Below, in pieces: positions 1 to 7,736 of a stretch of 7,843 nt of DNA. The position numbers were made by a program, and so were the translations under genes. The notes beneath the pieces are model-generated. The model did no database searches and was not told where the DNA came from. It saw only the letters and a list, made by a program, of their open reading frames with translations. Positions within the stretch are counted from its first letter, which is position 1, and each line of letters opens with the position of its first letter. The stretch is from Candidatus Pelagibacter sp. (lineage in GTDB: Bacteria > Pseudomonadota > Alphaproteobacteria > Pelagibacterales > Pelagibacteraceae): NCBI GenBank assembly GCA_002708525.1, contig PAOP01000019.1, positions 20,824 through 28,666 on the forward strand, written 5' to 3'.

Positions 1-1550
1 ATAACTTGTTTTGGAACTTTAAACCCAGCAAGTGTTTCTCTACAGAAATCTATCAATTCTTTTTCATTGACCTCTTTATCTTTAACTTTTTCAATAAAAG
101 CACAAGGTACTTCTCCCCATTTCTCATCTGGTTTAGCAACTACAGCGGCAATTGAGACAGATGGATGTTTAGATAAAGTATTTTCAATTTCTATCGACGA
201 TATATTTTCGCCTCCAGAAATTATTATATCTTTCGATCTATCTTGAATTTTAATATATCCATCTGGAAACATTACTGCTAGATCACCTGAATGAAACCAG
301 CCACTGGCCATCGCTTTATTTGTAGCCTCTTTGTCTTTAAAATATCCTTTCATAACAACATTGCCTCTTATCATGATTTCCCCCATAGTTTTTCCATCTC
401 TGGGTACCTCTTTCATTTTTTCAGGATCCATAACAATTGTATCCTCAGTGTTAGGGTATCTAACACCTTGTCTTGCTTTAATTTCATTTTTTTTATCTTC
501 ATCTAGAGGATTCCACTCTTCATTCCAAGCACATTGAAGCACATGACCATAAGTTTCTGTTAAACCATACACATGCATAACTTCAAACCCAAGTGCTTCC
601 ATTTTTTTAAATATTATACTCGGAGGTGGAGCTCCTGCGGTTAATACATAAACTTTTTGTTTCAGAGTTTTTTGATCTGAAGCTGATGCTCCCGTTATCA
701 TATTCAGTACTATTGGCGCTCCTCCAAAGTGAGTTATTTCATGCTTTTCAATTAACTGAAAAATTTTTTTAATATCTATATTTCTTAAACAAACAGTTTT
801 TCCATTTAACATTGGTATTGTCCATGGATAACACCATCCATTGCAATGAAACATTGGAACTACAGTTAGAAAATTAAGTCTATTAGGCATATTCCACGCA
901 ACAGCACTTCCTGTTGACATTAAATATGATCCTCTATGGTGATAAACAACTCCTTTAGGGTTACCTGTCGTTCCCGAAGTATAACTTAGTGATATCGCAT
1001 CCCATTCATCTTTTGGCCTTTTCCATTTAAAATTATCATCTCCAGTATTCAAGAACTCTTCGTATTCTTTATCACCTATTTTTTTTAATAAGGTTTGATC
1101 TGCGTGATCGTCTTGAATATCAATTATCAAAGGTTTTTTTTCTACAGTTTCCAACGCTTTATGTAAAACTGAATGAAGTTGTCTATCAACTATTAATACT
1201 TTGGCTTCACTATGATTTAAAATATATGAAACTGTTTTTGCATCAAGTCTTGTATTGATCGTATTCAATACTGCTCCAACCATTGGAATTGAATAATGGG
1301 CCTCAAAAATTTCATTGGTATTAAATGCCATTACCGAAACTGTATCACCTTCACCAATTCCAATTTTTTCCAATGCACTAGCGAATTTAGTACACCTTTT
1401 ATATATTTGAGACCAAGTAAATGATTTGTCCTCATAAATTAAAGCTTCATAATTTGGATATATATCTTTAGCTCTCTCTAGAAAGCTAATTGGTGTTAAA
1501 GGTACATAGTTCGCTGGGTTTTTATCAAGATTTTGATTATATTTATTCAT
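1..1550 (-). CDS. dmdB: Acyl-CoA ligase, probable 3-methylmercaptopropionyl-CoA ligase DmdB (partial, C-terminus beyond window)
   Basis: This AMP-forming adenylating enzyme would activate 3-methylmercaptopropionate with ATP and CoA, the second step of DMSP demethylation, in the cytoplasm. I translated the open frame from the ATG at 1550; 516 residues are present and the frame runs off the left edge. The family motifs are in order: P-loop-like YTSGTTGNPKG (residues 190-200), FHCNGW (234-239), YGLTETYGH (328-336), the ribose-binding Asp of SGDL (D423), and DRSKDIIISGGENIS (437-451). The N-terminal stretch NYVPLTPISFLERA is typical of DmdB-like medium-chain ligases. The family is about 540 residues, so about 25 are missing, including the usual catalytic lysine near the C-terminus. 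The start abuts the TAG stop of the upstream acyl-CoA dehydrogenase (TAG|ATG), which implies coupled translation and supports this start; no Shine-Dalgarno is visible. The superfamily is certain. The DmdB assignment rests on sequence flavour and the adjacent dmdC-like gene; a general fatty-acyl or propionyl-type CoA ligase is the alternative. Confidence 0.85.
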   Translation of the reverse strand, partial: MNKYNQNLDKNPANYVPLTPISFLERAKDIYPNYEALIYEDKSFTWSQIYKRCTKFASALEKIGIGEGDTVSVMAFNTNEIFEAHYSIPMVGAVLNTINTRLDAKTVSYILNHSEAKVLIVDRQLHSVLHKALETVEKKPLIIDIQDDHADQTLLKKIGDKEYEEFLNTGDDNFKWKRPKDEWDAISLSYTSGTTGNPKGVVYHHRGSYLMSTGSAVAWNMPNRLNFLTVVPMFHCNGWCYPWTIPMLNGKTVCLRNIDIKKIFQLIEKHEITHFGGAPIVLNMITGASASDQKTLKQKVYVLTAGAPPPSIIFKKMEALGFEVMHVYGLTETYGHVLQCAWNEEWNPLDEDKKNEIKARQGVRYPNTEDTIVMDPEKMKEVPRDGKTMGEIMIRGNVVMKGYFKDKEATNKAMASGWFHSGDLAVMFPDGYIKIQDRSKDIIISGGENISSIEIENTLSKHPSVSIAAVVAKPDEKWGEVPCAFIEKVKDKEVNEKELIDFCRETLAGFKVPKQV

Positions 1551-3311
1551 CTAATTGAATTTTGCATTCATAGTATATTTGCTACCTGTGATAGCTGATT
1601 TATAATGCCCATCTGCTCTTGGAATAATCTTATCAAAATAATAATTTCCAGTGTTTATTTTGTCCAAATAAAAATTTTTATTATCATCTAAATTTTCATA
1701 ACTTTTTCTTAAAATTTTTAGCCACGCAAATGCTAAGCAAAAATATCCAAAAAATTTTAAGTAATCATTGCAAGATGCACTTATGTCATCTTTGGCTGTT
1801 TCTCCATTAGAATCCATCCACTTAGTGAATTCTAATAATGTACTCTTAAGACTATTTATAGTTGATATATGTTTATTTAAATTATCATTATTTTTACATT
1901 TAGAAATCTCATCATCAACAAATTTAAGGAAATTTTGAAATACATGCTTTTGGTTTACTTTTCTGTAGACAAAATCAATTGCCTGAACAGAGTTTGTGCC
2001 CTCATATATTGGAGTAATTCTATTGTCTCGAAATAATTGTTCAATACCCTGGTCTTTTGTATATCCATATCCACCAAAAATTTGGATTGCTTCATTAGTT
2101 ATTTCCATCCCCATATCTGTAAAAAATGATTTAACCACCGGCGTCATTAATGAAACTATTTCTGAAGCTTCTTTTTTAATTTCCTCTGATGGGTGGTTTA
2201 AACTAACATCAACTTGTTGTGCCATCCAGAATGAAAGGCCTCTTTCACCTTCAATTAAAGATTTCATATTTAGCAAACTTCTTCTTATGTCCGCATGTTT
2301 TATTATTTCGTCAGTTTCACCAGTTTTGTTATTATTAGATTTTCCTTGTTTTCTCTCTTTTGCATAGCTTAAGGCTGTTTGATAAGCTGTCTCAGATAAT
2401 CCAAGGCCCTGAATTCCAACAATTATTCTCTCTAGATTCATCATTGTAAACATCGAATTAAGCCCTTTGTTCTCTGGTCCAATCATATAACCCTTGGCAT
2501 TATCAAAACTTAAAACACACGCAGGAGATCCTTTTATTCCCATTTTAGACTCTATAGAAACGGTGCTTACTCCGTTTCTGGAGCCTATCGATCCATCTTC
2601 ATTAATTTCATATTTTGGCACTAAGAATAAACTTATTCCTCTAGTACCCTTTGGAGCATCCGCTGTTCTAGCAAGAACTAAATGAATTATATTCTCAGTT
2701 AGATCATGATCTCCAGAAGTTATAAAAATTTTTTGACCACTTATTTCATATGATCCATTTTCATTTTTAAGAGCCTTTGTCTTAATTAAACCAAGGTCTG
2801 TTCCACATTGAGGTTCTGTCAAACACATTGTACCACTCCACTTTCCCTCAACAATTTTAGGTAAAAATTTATTTTTAATTTCCTCAGATCCATGTGCTTT
2901 TAAACAATTATAAGCTCCTATACTAAGTTCGCTATAAAGTTTAAAAGACAAGCTTGATGAGGATAGCATTTCATCAAAAAAAGCACTTACTGTTTTAGGC
3001 ATTCCTTGGCCTCCATATTCTGGATCACAAGATAATGAAGTCCATCCGTCTTCAATAAATTTAGAGTATACCTCTTTATATCCTGGTGGCGTTCTCACTA
3101 CACCATTTTCATAAATACATGGATTTTCATCACCAACTTTAGCTAGAGGATGTATTAAATCTTGGTTAATTTTCGCAGCTTCCTCTAAGATGTTTTTTAC
3201 AAGATCAGATGTCACCTCTTTATGTTTTTCAATCTCGTTATAATTTTTGTTATCTTTAAGATGTTCAAACAGAAACATCATATCTTCTATGGGTGCAGTG
3301 TAAGTTGTCAT
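1551..3311 (-). CDS. dmdC: Acyl-CoA dehydrogenase, probable 3-methylmercaptopropionyl-CoA dehydrogenase DmdC
   Basis: This FAD-dependent acyl-CoA dehydrogenase of the long type has 586 residues, close to the roughly 590 of known DmdC proteins and about 200 more than ordinary short-chain enzymes. As DmdC it would oxidise 3-methylmercaptopropionyl-CoA to methylthioacryloyl-CoA. The approximate layout is a short N-terminal helical domain (2-35), the N-terminal dehydrogenase domain (40-155), the beta middle domain (160-270) with MCLTEPQCGTDLG (162-174) and FITSGDHD (196-203), the C-terminal catalytic helical domain (282-450), and an extra C-terminal domain (465-586). RITPIYEGTNSVQA carries the probable catalytic base E437, matching in position the Glu of the YEGT motif in DmdC-type enzymes; GGYGYTKD (413-420) is also conserved. 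The start MTTYTAPIEDMMFLFEHL matches the family N-terminus, and no Shine-Dalgarno is seen. It lies 33 nt after leuB and directly abuts the DmdB-like ligase. The family call is firm; the substrate is inferred from length, motifs and the neighbour. A FadE-type dehydrogenase for another acyl-CoA is the alternative. Confidence 0.85.
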   Translation of the reverse strand: MTTYTAPIEDMMFLFEHLKDNKNYNEIEKHKEVTSDLVKNILEEAAKINQDLIHPLAKVGDENPCIYENGVVRTPPGYKEVYSKFIEDGWTSLSCDPEYGGQGMPKTVSAFFDEMLSSSSLSFKLYSELSIGAYNCLKAHGSEEIKNKFLPKIVEGKWSGTMCLTEPQCGTDLGLIKTKALKNENGSYEISGQKIFITSGDHDLTENIIHLVLARTADAPKGTRGISLFLVPKYEINEDGSIGSRNGVSTVSIESKMGIKGSPACVLSFDNAKGYMIGPENKGLNSMFTMMNLERIIVGIQGLGLSETAYQTALSYAKERKQGKSNNNKTGETDEIIKHADIRRSLLNMKSLIEGERGLSFWMAQQVDVSLNHPSEEIKKEASEIVSLMTPVVKSFFTDMGMEITNEAIQIFGGYGYTKDQGIEQLFRDNRITPIYEGTNSVQAIDFVYRKVNQKHVFQNFLKFVDDEISKCKNNDNLNKHISTINSLKSTLLEFTKWMDSNGETAKDDISASCNDYLKFFGYFCLAFAWLKILRKSYENLDDNKNFYLDKINTGNYYFDKIIPRADGHYKSAITGSKYTMNAKFN

Positions 3312-3344
3312 AATTTTAAATTTATTAAAGTTAAGGTAAATTAA
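3312..3344 (-). other. leuB-dmdC intergenic spacer, the largest gap in the window
   Basis: This 33-nt, almost purely A+T gap separates the leuB TAA from the dmdC ATG. I see no GC-rich hairpin followed by a T run, so no intrinsic terminator, and no Shine-Dalgarno ahead of dmdC. The sequence is too A/T-rich and too short to hold a recognisable -35/-10 pair. Either dmdC is read through from the leu genes, or it has a promoter inside the 3' end of leuB that cannot be recognised by eye. Confidence 0.6.
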
Positions 3345-4454
3345 TTAATTTTGCAAATACGCAATAATCGCATCTCCCATTTTTGATGTAGAAACTTCTT
3401 TTGTTCCCTTTGACATGATATCTTTAGTTCTTAAACCATCATCTAATACGCTTTGAACTGCTTTTTCTAAGTCATCTGCCTCTTTATCTAAATTAAGAGA
3501 ATATCTTAATGCCATAGCAAAACTTAAAATTGTGGCTATAGGATTTGCCATTCCCTTACCAGCTATATCAGGTGCAGACCCATGAACTGGTTCATATAAA
3601 GCTCTCATCTCACCATCTTTATTTTTTGCACCCAAAGATGCTGAAGGAAGTAATCCTAAAGATCCTGTTAACATAGAAGCTTGATCCGACAGCATATCTC
3701 CAAATAAATTATCAGTAACAATAACATCGAACTGTTTTGGATTTCTAAGTAACTGCATAGATGCATTATCTGCAAGCATATGGTTTAATTCAATATCAGA
3801 ATACTCTTTTTCATGAAGGCTTTGTACCTCCTCTTTCCACAACTGGCCTGCTTCCATAACATTTGATTTTTCACAGGATGTAACTTTATTATTTCTTTTT
3901 CTTGCAAGATCAAAAGCTACTCTTGCAACTCTTTGAATTTCACTCGTTGTATAAGTGTGAGTATTTATTCCTTTTCTTTCACCATTATCTATTGGTTTTA
4001 TTCCCCTAGGCTCTCCAAAGTATATTCCACCCGTTAGCTCCCTTACTATCATTATATCAAGACCAGAAACTACCTCGGGTTTCAATGTCGAAGCATCCAC
4101 TAACTGTTTAAAACAAATGGCTGGTCTTAAATTTGCGAATAGTTTTAATTCTTTCCTTAATTTAAGTAGTGCTCTTTCTGGCTTCTTTGAAAAATCTAAA
4201 TTATCATATTTAGGACCTCCAACTGCTCCTAATAAAACCACTTCACATTCTAAAGATTTATAGAAAACTTCGTCTGTTAAAGGAGTGCCATGTTTGTCGT
4301 AAGAACATCCTCCTACTAGTTCCTCCTCTATTTCAAAATCTAAGGATTTATTTACATTATACCAATTAATTATTTTTTTTACTTCTCCAACTACTTCAGG
4401 GCCAATTCCATCTCCTGGAAGTAATAAAAATTTTCTTTTTTTGACTTTAATCAT
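3345..4454 (-). CDS. leuB: 3-isopropylmalate dehydrogenase LeuB
   Basis: LeuB oxidises (2R,3S)-3-isopropylmalate with NAD+ and a divalent metal; the product decarboxylates to 2-oxoisocaproate, the precursor of leucine. It is a cytoplasmic dimer. From the chosen start the protein has 369 residues, normal for the family. Visible motifs are [10 protein letters not shown] (11-20), the substrate arginines in the [13 protein letters not shown] region (R100, R110) and VREL (R138), [10 protein letters not shown] (142-151, Y145 catalytic), EKSNVM (K196), metal-ligand candidates D229, D253 and D257, and the signature [12 protein letters not shown] (249-260). The frame is open to an ATG at 4499, but that adds 15 unconserved residues lying inside leuD. 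The ATG at 4454 places MIKVKKRKF just before the first beta strand and overlaps the leuD stop by 8 nt, a typical coupled junction. No Shine-Dalgarno is visible. It is the third gene of the leuC-leuD-leuB run. Confidence 0.97.
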   Translation of the reverse strand: MIKVKKRKFLLLPGDGIGPEVVGEVKKIINWYNVNKSLDFEIEEELVGGCSYDKHGTPLTDEVFYKSLECEVVLLGAVGGPKYDNLDFSKKPERALLKLRKELKLFANLRPAICFKQLVDASTLKPEVVSGLDIMIVRELTGGIYFGEPRGIKPIDNGERKGINTHTYTTSEIQRVARVAFDLARKRNNKVTSCEKSNVMEAGQLWKEEVQSLHEKEYSDIELNHMLADNASMQLLRNPKQFDVIVTDNLFGDMLSDQASMLTGSLGLLPSASLGAKNKDGEMRALYEPVHGSAPDIAGKGMANPIATILSFAMALRYSLNLDKEADDLEKAVQSVLDDGLRTKDIMSKGTKEVSTSKMGDAIIAYLQN

Positions 4455-5052
4455 TAAATATCCATGGTTTACTTTTTTTGAGATTTTTTTCGTAAACATT
4501 CATCTGTTCAGATTTTTTTAGGGATAACGCTATATCGTCTAATCCTTCCAATAAGCATTTTTTTTTAAATGGGTCAATTTCGAATTTTAATTCATTATTT
4601 CCGTATACAATTTTTTGTTCATTCAAATCAACAGAAATATCTTCTTTTCTCTTTGAATATTCAGAAAGTTCTTTTATTGATTCTTCGCCAAGAATAATTG
4701 GCAAAATTCCATTTTTGAAACAATTGCTATAAAATATATCAGCATAACTTGTACTTATAATACACGTTATACCAAAATCCAATAATGCCCATGGAGCATG
4801 TTCTCTTGATGAACCACAACCAAAATTATTTCCTGCAATAAGTATTTTAGAATTTTTATAAGGCTCTTTGTTTAAAATAAAATCTTTAATTTCATTTTCA
4901 TTATCATCATATCTCATTTCAAAAAAAAGATTCTTACCTAATCCAGTCCTTTTTATAGTCTTCAAAAACTGTTTAGGGATAATCATATCAGTATCTATAT
5001 TTACTATTGGTAAATATGCTGGAACGCTTTTAAGTGAATTAAATTTCTTCAT
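4447..5052 (-). CDS. leuD: 3-isopropylmalate dehydratase small subunit LeuD
   Basis: LeuD is the small subunit of isopropylmalate isomerase. With LeuC it interconverts 2-isopropylmalate and 3-isopropylmalate, the second step of leucine synthesis. The 201-residue length is standard for bacterial LeuD. It is the swivel domain of the aconitase superfamily, with [15 protein letters not shown] (18-32), the substrate-recognition motif [17 protein letters not shown] (74-90), [13 protein letters not shown] (107-119) and a C-terminal CLLEGLDDI (166-174). Its ATG overlaps the leuC stop by one base (TAATG), and its own stop lies inside the start region of leuB, so the three leu genes look translationally coupled. 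This spacing fits the need for equal amounts of LeuC and LeuD. Lys and Glu are frequent, as in the other genes here, and there is no sign of foreign origin. Confidence 0.97.
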   Translation of the reverse strand: MKKFNSLKSVPAYLPIVNIDTDMIIPKQFLKTIKRTGLGKNLFFEMRYDDNENEIKDFILNKEPYKNSKILIAGNNFGCGSSREHAPWALLDFGITCIISTSYADIFYSNCFKNGILPIILGEESIKELSEYSKRKEDISVDLNEQKIVYGNNELKFEIDPFKKKCLLEGLDDIALSLKKSEQMNVYEKNLKKSKPWIFND

Positions 5053-6455
5053 TAATTTTGATATTTTCTAACATCGTCCAAATTACCTGCTATAGCTGCT
5101 GCTGCTGCCATACCTGGGCTGACTAGATGTGTTCTACCACCTCGACCTTGTCTTCCCTCAAAATTTCTATTTGAAGTTGATGCACACCTCTCCTCAGGTT
5201 TTAATTTATCAGCATTCATTGCTAAGCACATTGAACAGCCAGGCTCTCTCCATTCAAAACCTGAGTTTAAAAATATTTTATCTAATCCTTCTTGTTCTGC
5301 TTGTTCTTTAACTAAACCAGAGCCTGGAACTACCATAGCATGAACGTGGTCTGCTTTTTTTTTATCTTTGAGTATTTGAGCTGCTTCTCTAAGATCTTCT
5401 ATTCTTCCATTTGTGCAACTGCCTATAAACACTGTATCAATCTTTATATCCTTTACAGCTAAGTTAGGTTTTAAACCCATATATTTTAATGACCTATCTA
5501 TTGAATTTTTTTTATTTAAATCAGTTTCATTTTCTGGATTTGGAATTTTTCCGTCAATCGGAGCTACATCTTGCGGAGATGTGCCCCAAGTAACCATTGG
5601 GACAATATCATCAGCAGTTAAGTTAATTTCTTTATCAAAGTAAGCACCAACATCAGTTTTTAGTGAATTCCAGTATTCTTCTGCTTTATCCCAATTTTCA
5701 TTTTTAGGAGACATAGGTCGTCCTTTTAAATAGTCAAAAATTTTTTGATCTGGTTGTATTAATCCAGCTCTGGCACCACCTTCTATGGTCATATTGCAAA
5801 TGGTCATTCTATTTTCAACAGACAAATCAGATATTAAACTACCTGCATATTCAATTACATAACCTGTTCCACCAGCGGTTCCAATTTCGCCAATAATTTT
5901 TAATATAACATCTTTTGAAGTTACACCTATTGCTAACTTTCCGTTTACATTAACTCTAAAGTTTTTAGATTTCTTTTGAACTAATGTTTGAGTTGCTAAC
6001 ACATGTTCTACCTCTGAAGTTCCAATACCAAATGCTAGAGCACCGAATGCACCGTGAGTTGCTGTGTGACTATCACCGCAAACTATTACAGTTCCTGGTT
6101 GAGTAAAACCTTGCTCAGGGCCTACTATATGAACAATTCCTTGACGTTTATCTTTAACGCCAAATAATTGAACATTAAATTCTTCACAATTTTTTTCTAA
6201 TGTCTCAATTTGAATTCTTGAATCCTCATCGTCTATACCCTTTGATCTATCTGTTGTAGGTATATTATGATCAACTACTGCAAGCGTTAAACTTGGATGT
6301 CTTACTTTTCTGTTTGCATTTCTTAAACCTTCAAATGCTTGGGGACTAGTCACCTCATGAATTAAATGTCTATCAACAAATAATAATGAAGTACCATCTT
6401 CTTGTTGATGAACTAAGTGTTCATTCCAAATTTTATCGTAAATTGTTTGTGACAT
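5052..6455 (-). CDS. leuC: 3-isopropylmalate dehydratase large subunit LeuC
   Basis: LeuC is the catalytic, [4Fe-4S]-bearing large subunit of isopropylmalate isomerase, paired with LeuD encoded immediately downstream. The 467-residue length matches the bacterial LeuC family. The three cluster cysteines are visible at C347 (FIGSCTNGR) and C407 and C410 ([10 protein letters not shown]), the same positions as in E. coli LeuC as I recall it. Other motifs are [20 protein letters not shown] (26-45), [22 protein letters not shown] (positions 125-146), [11 protein letters not shown] (195-205), EGGARAG (225-231) and [19 protein letters not shown] (429-447). The start [15 protein letters not shown] is the usual LeuC N-terminus. 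It sits 11 nt after the stop of rplS with no recognisable Shine-Dalgarno and no leader rich in leucine codons, so nothing points to leucine-specific attenuation. The gene is intact. Confidence 0.98.
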   Translation of the reverse strand: MSQTIYDKIWNEHLVHQQEDGTSLLFVDRHLIHEVTSPQAFEGLRNANRKVRHPSLTLAVVDHNIPTTDRSKGIDDEDSRIQIETLEKNCEEFNVQLFGVKDKRQGIVHIVGPEQGFTQPGTVIVCGDSHTATHGAFGALAFGIGTSEVEHVLATQTLVQKKSKNFRVNVNGKLAIGVTSKDVILKIIGEIGTAGGTGYVIEYAGSLISDLSVENRMTICNMTIEGGARAGLIQPDQKIFDYLKGRPMSPKNENWDKAEEYWNSLKTDVGAYFDKEINLTADDIVPMVTWGTSPQDVAPIDGKIPNPENETDLNKKNSIDRSLKYMGLKPNLAVKDIKIDTVFIGSCTNGRIEDLREAAQILKDKKKADHVHAMVVPGSGLVKEQAEQEGLDKIFLNSGFEWREPGCSMCLAMNADKLKPEERCASTSNRNFEGRQGRGGRTHLVSPGMAAAAAIAGNLDDVRKYQN

Positions 6456-6457
6456 TT

Positions 6458-6479
6458 AGAAAAAAGTTATTTTTTTTCT
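6458..6479 (-). other. Weak A/T inverted repeat across the rplS-leuC junction
   Basis: On the minus strand AGAAAAAA (6479-6472) pairs with TTTTTTCT (6465-6458) around a 6-nt loop that contains part of the rplS stop. The 8-bp stem has only one G-C pair, so it is too weak for a normal intrinsic terminator. It may simply reflect the lysine-codon A run meeting a T run. A minor role in RNA processing or ribosome access to leuC cannot be excluded. Confidence 0.2.
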
Positions 6480-7048
6480 TCGTTGCTTTCTTTAATAGGC
6501 TCTTTTTTATTTTCATCATTTTTAGGAATATCTTTTTCGGAAGCTTTAACTTCAGTCTTAACATCAGCTTTTGGAGCCTCATTATTTACTACATCAGTTT
6601 TGACTTCATTCGCACCTTTGTTATCTGCAGGTAAAACATTTTCTTCTGTTACCTGTTGGATTTTTGTTTCAACATCTATACCAATTTTTTTCTTAATTTT
6701 TTCAGCAATTCTAGCTGATTTACCTGTTCTGTCTCTTAAATAATAAAGCTTGGCTCTTCTTACTTTTCCTGATCTTATAACTTTGATTGTATCTACAATT
6801 GGGCTGTATAAAGCAAAGGTTCTTTCAACACCTTCACCAAATGAAATTTTACGAACGGTGAATGAAGAATTAATGTCTCTATTTTTTTTTGCTATACAAA
6901 CTCCTTCGAAATACTGGATTCTATCTCTTTTTCCTTCTGTGATTTTTACGCCAACTTTTACAATATCGCCTGGAAAAAATTCTGGATGTTTTCTCTCAGA
7001 TACAATTTGTTTGACTTTTGATTGGTTAATTTCTTCAATAGTTTTCAT
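6467..7048 (-). CDS. rplS: Ribosomal protein L19 with long charged C-terminal extension
   Basis: bL19 is a 50S subunit protein located near the 30S-50S interface. The first ~119 residues form a complete L19: [18 protein letters not shown] (24-41), [13 protein letters not shown] (43-55), [22 protein letters not shown] (positions 62-83) and the family signature [20 protein letters not shown] (95-114). Typical L19 is about 115-125 residues, but this one has 193. The extra ~74 residues (about 120-193) are low complexity, rich in Lys, Glu, Asp, Asn, Val and Ala, have weak internal repetition ([18 protein letters not shown]), end in EEKK, and are probably disordered. The start is one base after the trmD stop (TAA A ATG), with no clear Shine-Dalgarno. 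The trmD-rplS order is widely conserved in bacteria, and rplS followed by leuC is familiar in alphaproteobacteria. No frameshift is seen, so the tail is read in frame as part of the protein. Confidence 0.97.
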   Translation of the reverse strand: MKTIEEINQSKVKQIVSERKHPEFFPGDIVKVGVKITEGKRDRIQYFEGVCIAKKNRDINSSFTVRKISFGEGVERTFALYSPIVDTIKVIRSGKVRRAKLYYLRDRTGKSARIAEKIKKKIGIDVETKIQQVTEENVLPADNKGANEVKTDVVNNEAPKADVKTEVKASEKDIPKNDENKKEPIKESNEEKK

Positions 7049-7049
7049 T

Positions 7050-7736
7050 TTAATTCTTTTTATATTTTTGCCATAAATCTGGTCTTCGGTCGCGTGTTAT
7101 AGCCTCAGATTGAGATAAACGCCAGTCTTTAATTTTGGCGTGATCTCCTGATAATAGCACCTCTGGAACACTCTTTTCATCCCAAATTTGTGGTTTGGTG
7201 TATTGAGGATACTCAAGAAGTCCATTTTCGAAACTCTCTGCATGTGCAGAATTTTCGTTTCCAAGAACGTTAGGAATAAATCTTAAAATGGCATCAAGAA
7301 CAATTAAGGCTGCTCCCTCGCCACCTGATAAGACATAATCACCAATACTCAATTCTTCAATATTTCTACTTTGAATTACTCTTTCATCTACACCTTCAAA
7401 GTGACCACAAATAATATTTAAAGTTTTTTCTTTAGATAAAATTTTTGCATAACTATGATTAAATAATTTTCCTTTAGGAGTTAAATAAATTATTTTTTCA
7501 TTTTCTCTAATATTTGCATCTAAAGAATTCGCCAAAACATCTGACTTAATCACCATACCATCTCCACCACCATAGGGAGTATCATCAACAGATTTATGTT
7601 TATCCAATGCATAGTCTCTTATATTTACAGTTTCTAATTTCCAAATTCCTTTATCCATGGCTTTGCCAAATAATCCTTTGTTCAAATATCCAGGAAAATA
7701 TTCTGGGTAAAGTGTAAATACTCGAGATTGAAACAT
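7050..7736 (-). CDS. trmD: tRNA (guanine-N1)-methyltransferase TrmD
   Basis: TrmD uses S-adenosylmethionine to methylate N1 of G37 next to the anticodon, which prevents +1 frameshifting; it is normally essential and works as a dimer. It is a SPOUT-class trefoil-knot enzyme. The 228 residues cover the family (about 230-255) with a slightly short C-terminus. Motifs are [13 protein letters not shown] (50-62), [12 protein letters not shown] (109-120, including E114), [11 protein letters not shown] (130-140), [10 protein letters not shown] (152-161, including R152), [10 protein letters not shown] (173-182), [13 protein letters not shown] (190-202) and [17 protein letters not shown] (205-221). By alignment from memory, the E. 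coli catalytic-base position D169 is occupied here by E167 (AESF), a conservative change also plausible in relatives. The ATG overlaps the stop of the upstream gene by one base. It is preceded by a strong Shine-Dalgarno inside that gene, the only clear one in the window. It is followed one base later by rplS. Confidence 0.97.
   Translation of the reverse strand: MFQSRVFTLYPEYFPGYLNKGLFGKAMDKGIWKLETVNIRDYALDKHKSVDDTPYGGGDGMVIKSDVLANSLDANIRENEKIIYLTPKGKLFNHSYAKILSKEKTLNIICGHFEGVDERVIQSRNIEELSIGDYVLSGGEGAALIVLDAILRFIPNVLGNENSAHAESFENGLLEYPQYTKPQIWDEKSVPEVLLSGDHAKIKDWRLSQSEAITRDRRPDLWQKYKKN

Noticed and set aside
291..537. Two overlapping plus-strand open frames with a hydrophobic look
   Set aside because: They are antisense to the conserved adenylation motifs of the acyl-CoA ligase, whose own frame is open across the whole region.
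1996..2367. Plus-strand open frame of 123 codons
   Set aside because: It lies fully inside the well-supported dmdC-like gene on the other strand, and its translation resembles no family I recognise.
3338..3351. Perfect A/T palindrome AAATTAATTAATTT at the leuB stop, considered as an operator
   Set aside because: In such A/T-rich sequence short palindromes of A and T arise easily, and half of it is coding sequence for the leuB C-terminus and stop.
4455..4499. Longer leuB start at 4499, giving 384 residues
   Set aside because: The extra 15 residues are unconserved, lie within leuD, and precede the normal LeuB N-terminus; the ATG at 4454 gives the family length and a compact overlap.
6458..6479. 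Inverted repeat considered as a rho-independent terminator of rplS
   Set aside because: The stem is almost all A-U and there is no GC-rich core followed by a U run; leuC starts immediately after it.
6750..7076. Plus-strand open frame of 108 codons, hydrophobic near its end
   Set aside because: It is antisense to the conserved L19 core; the apparent hydrophobicity comes from complements of Lys and Glu codons.
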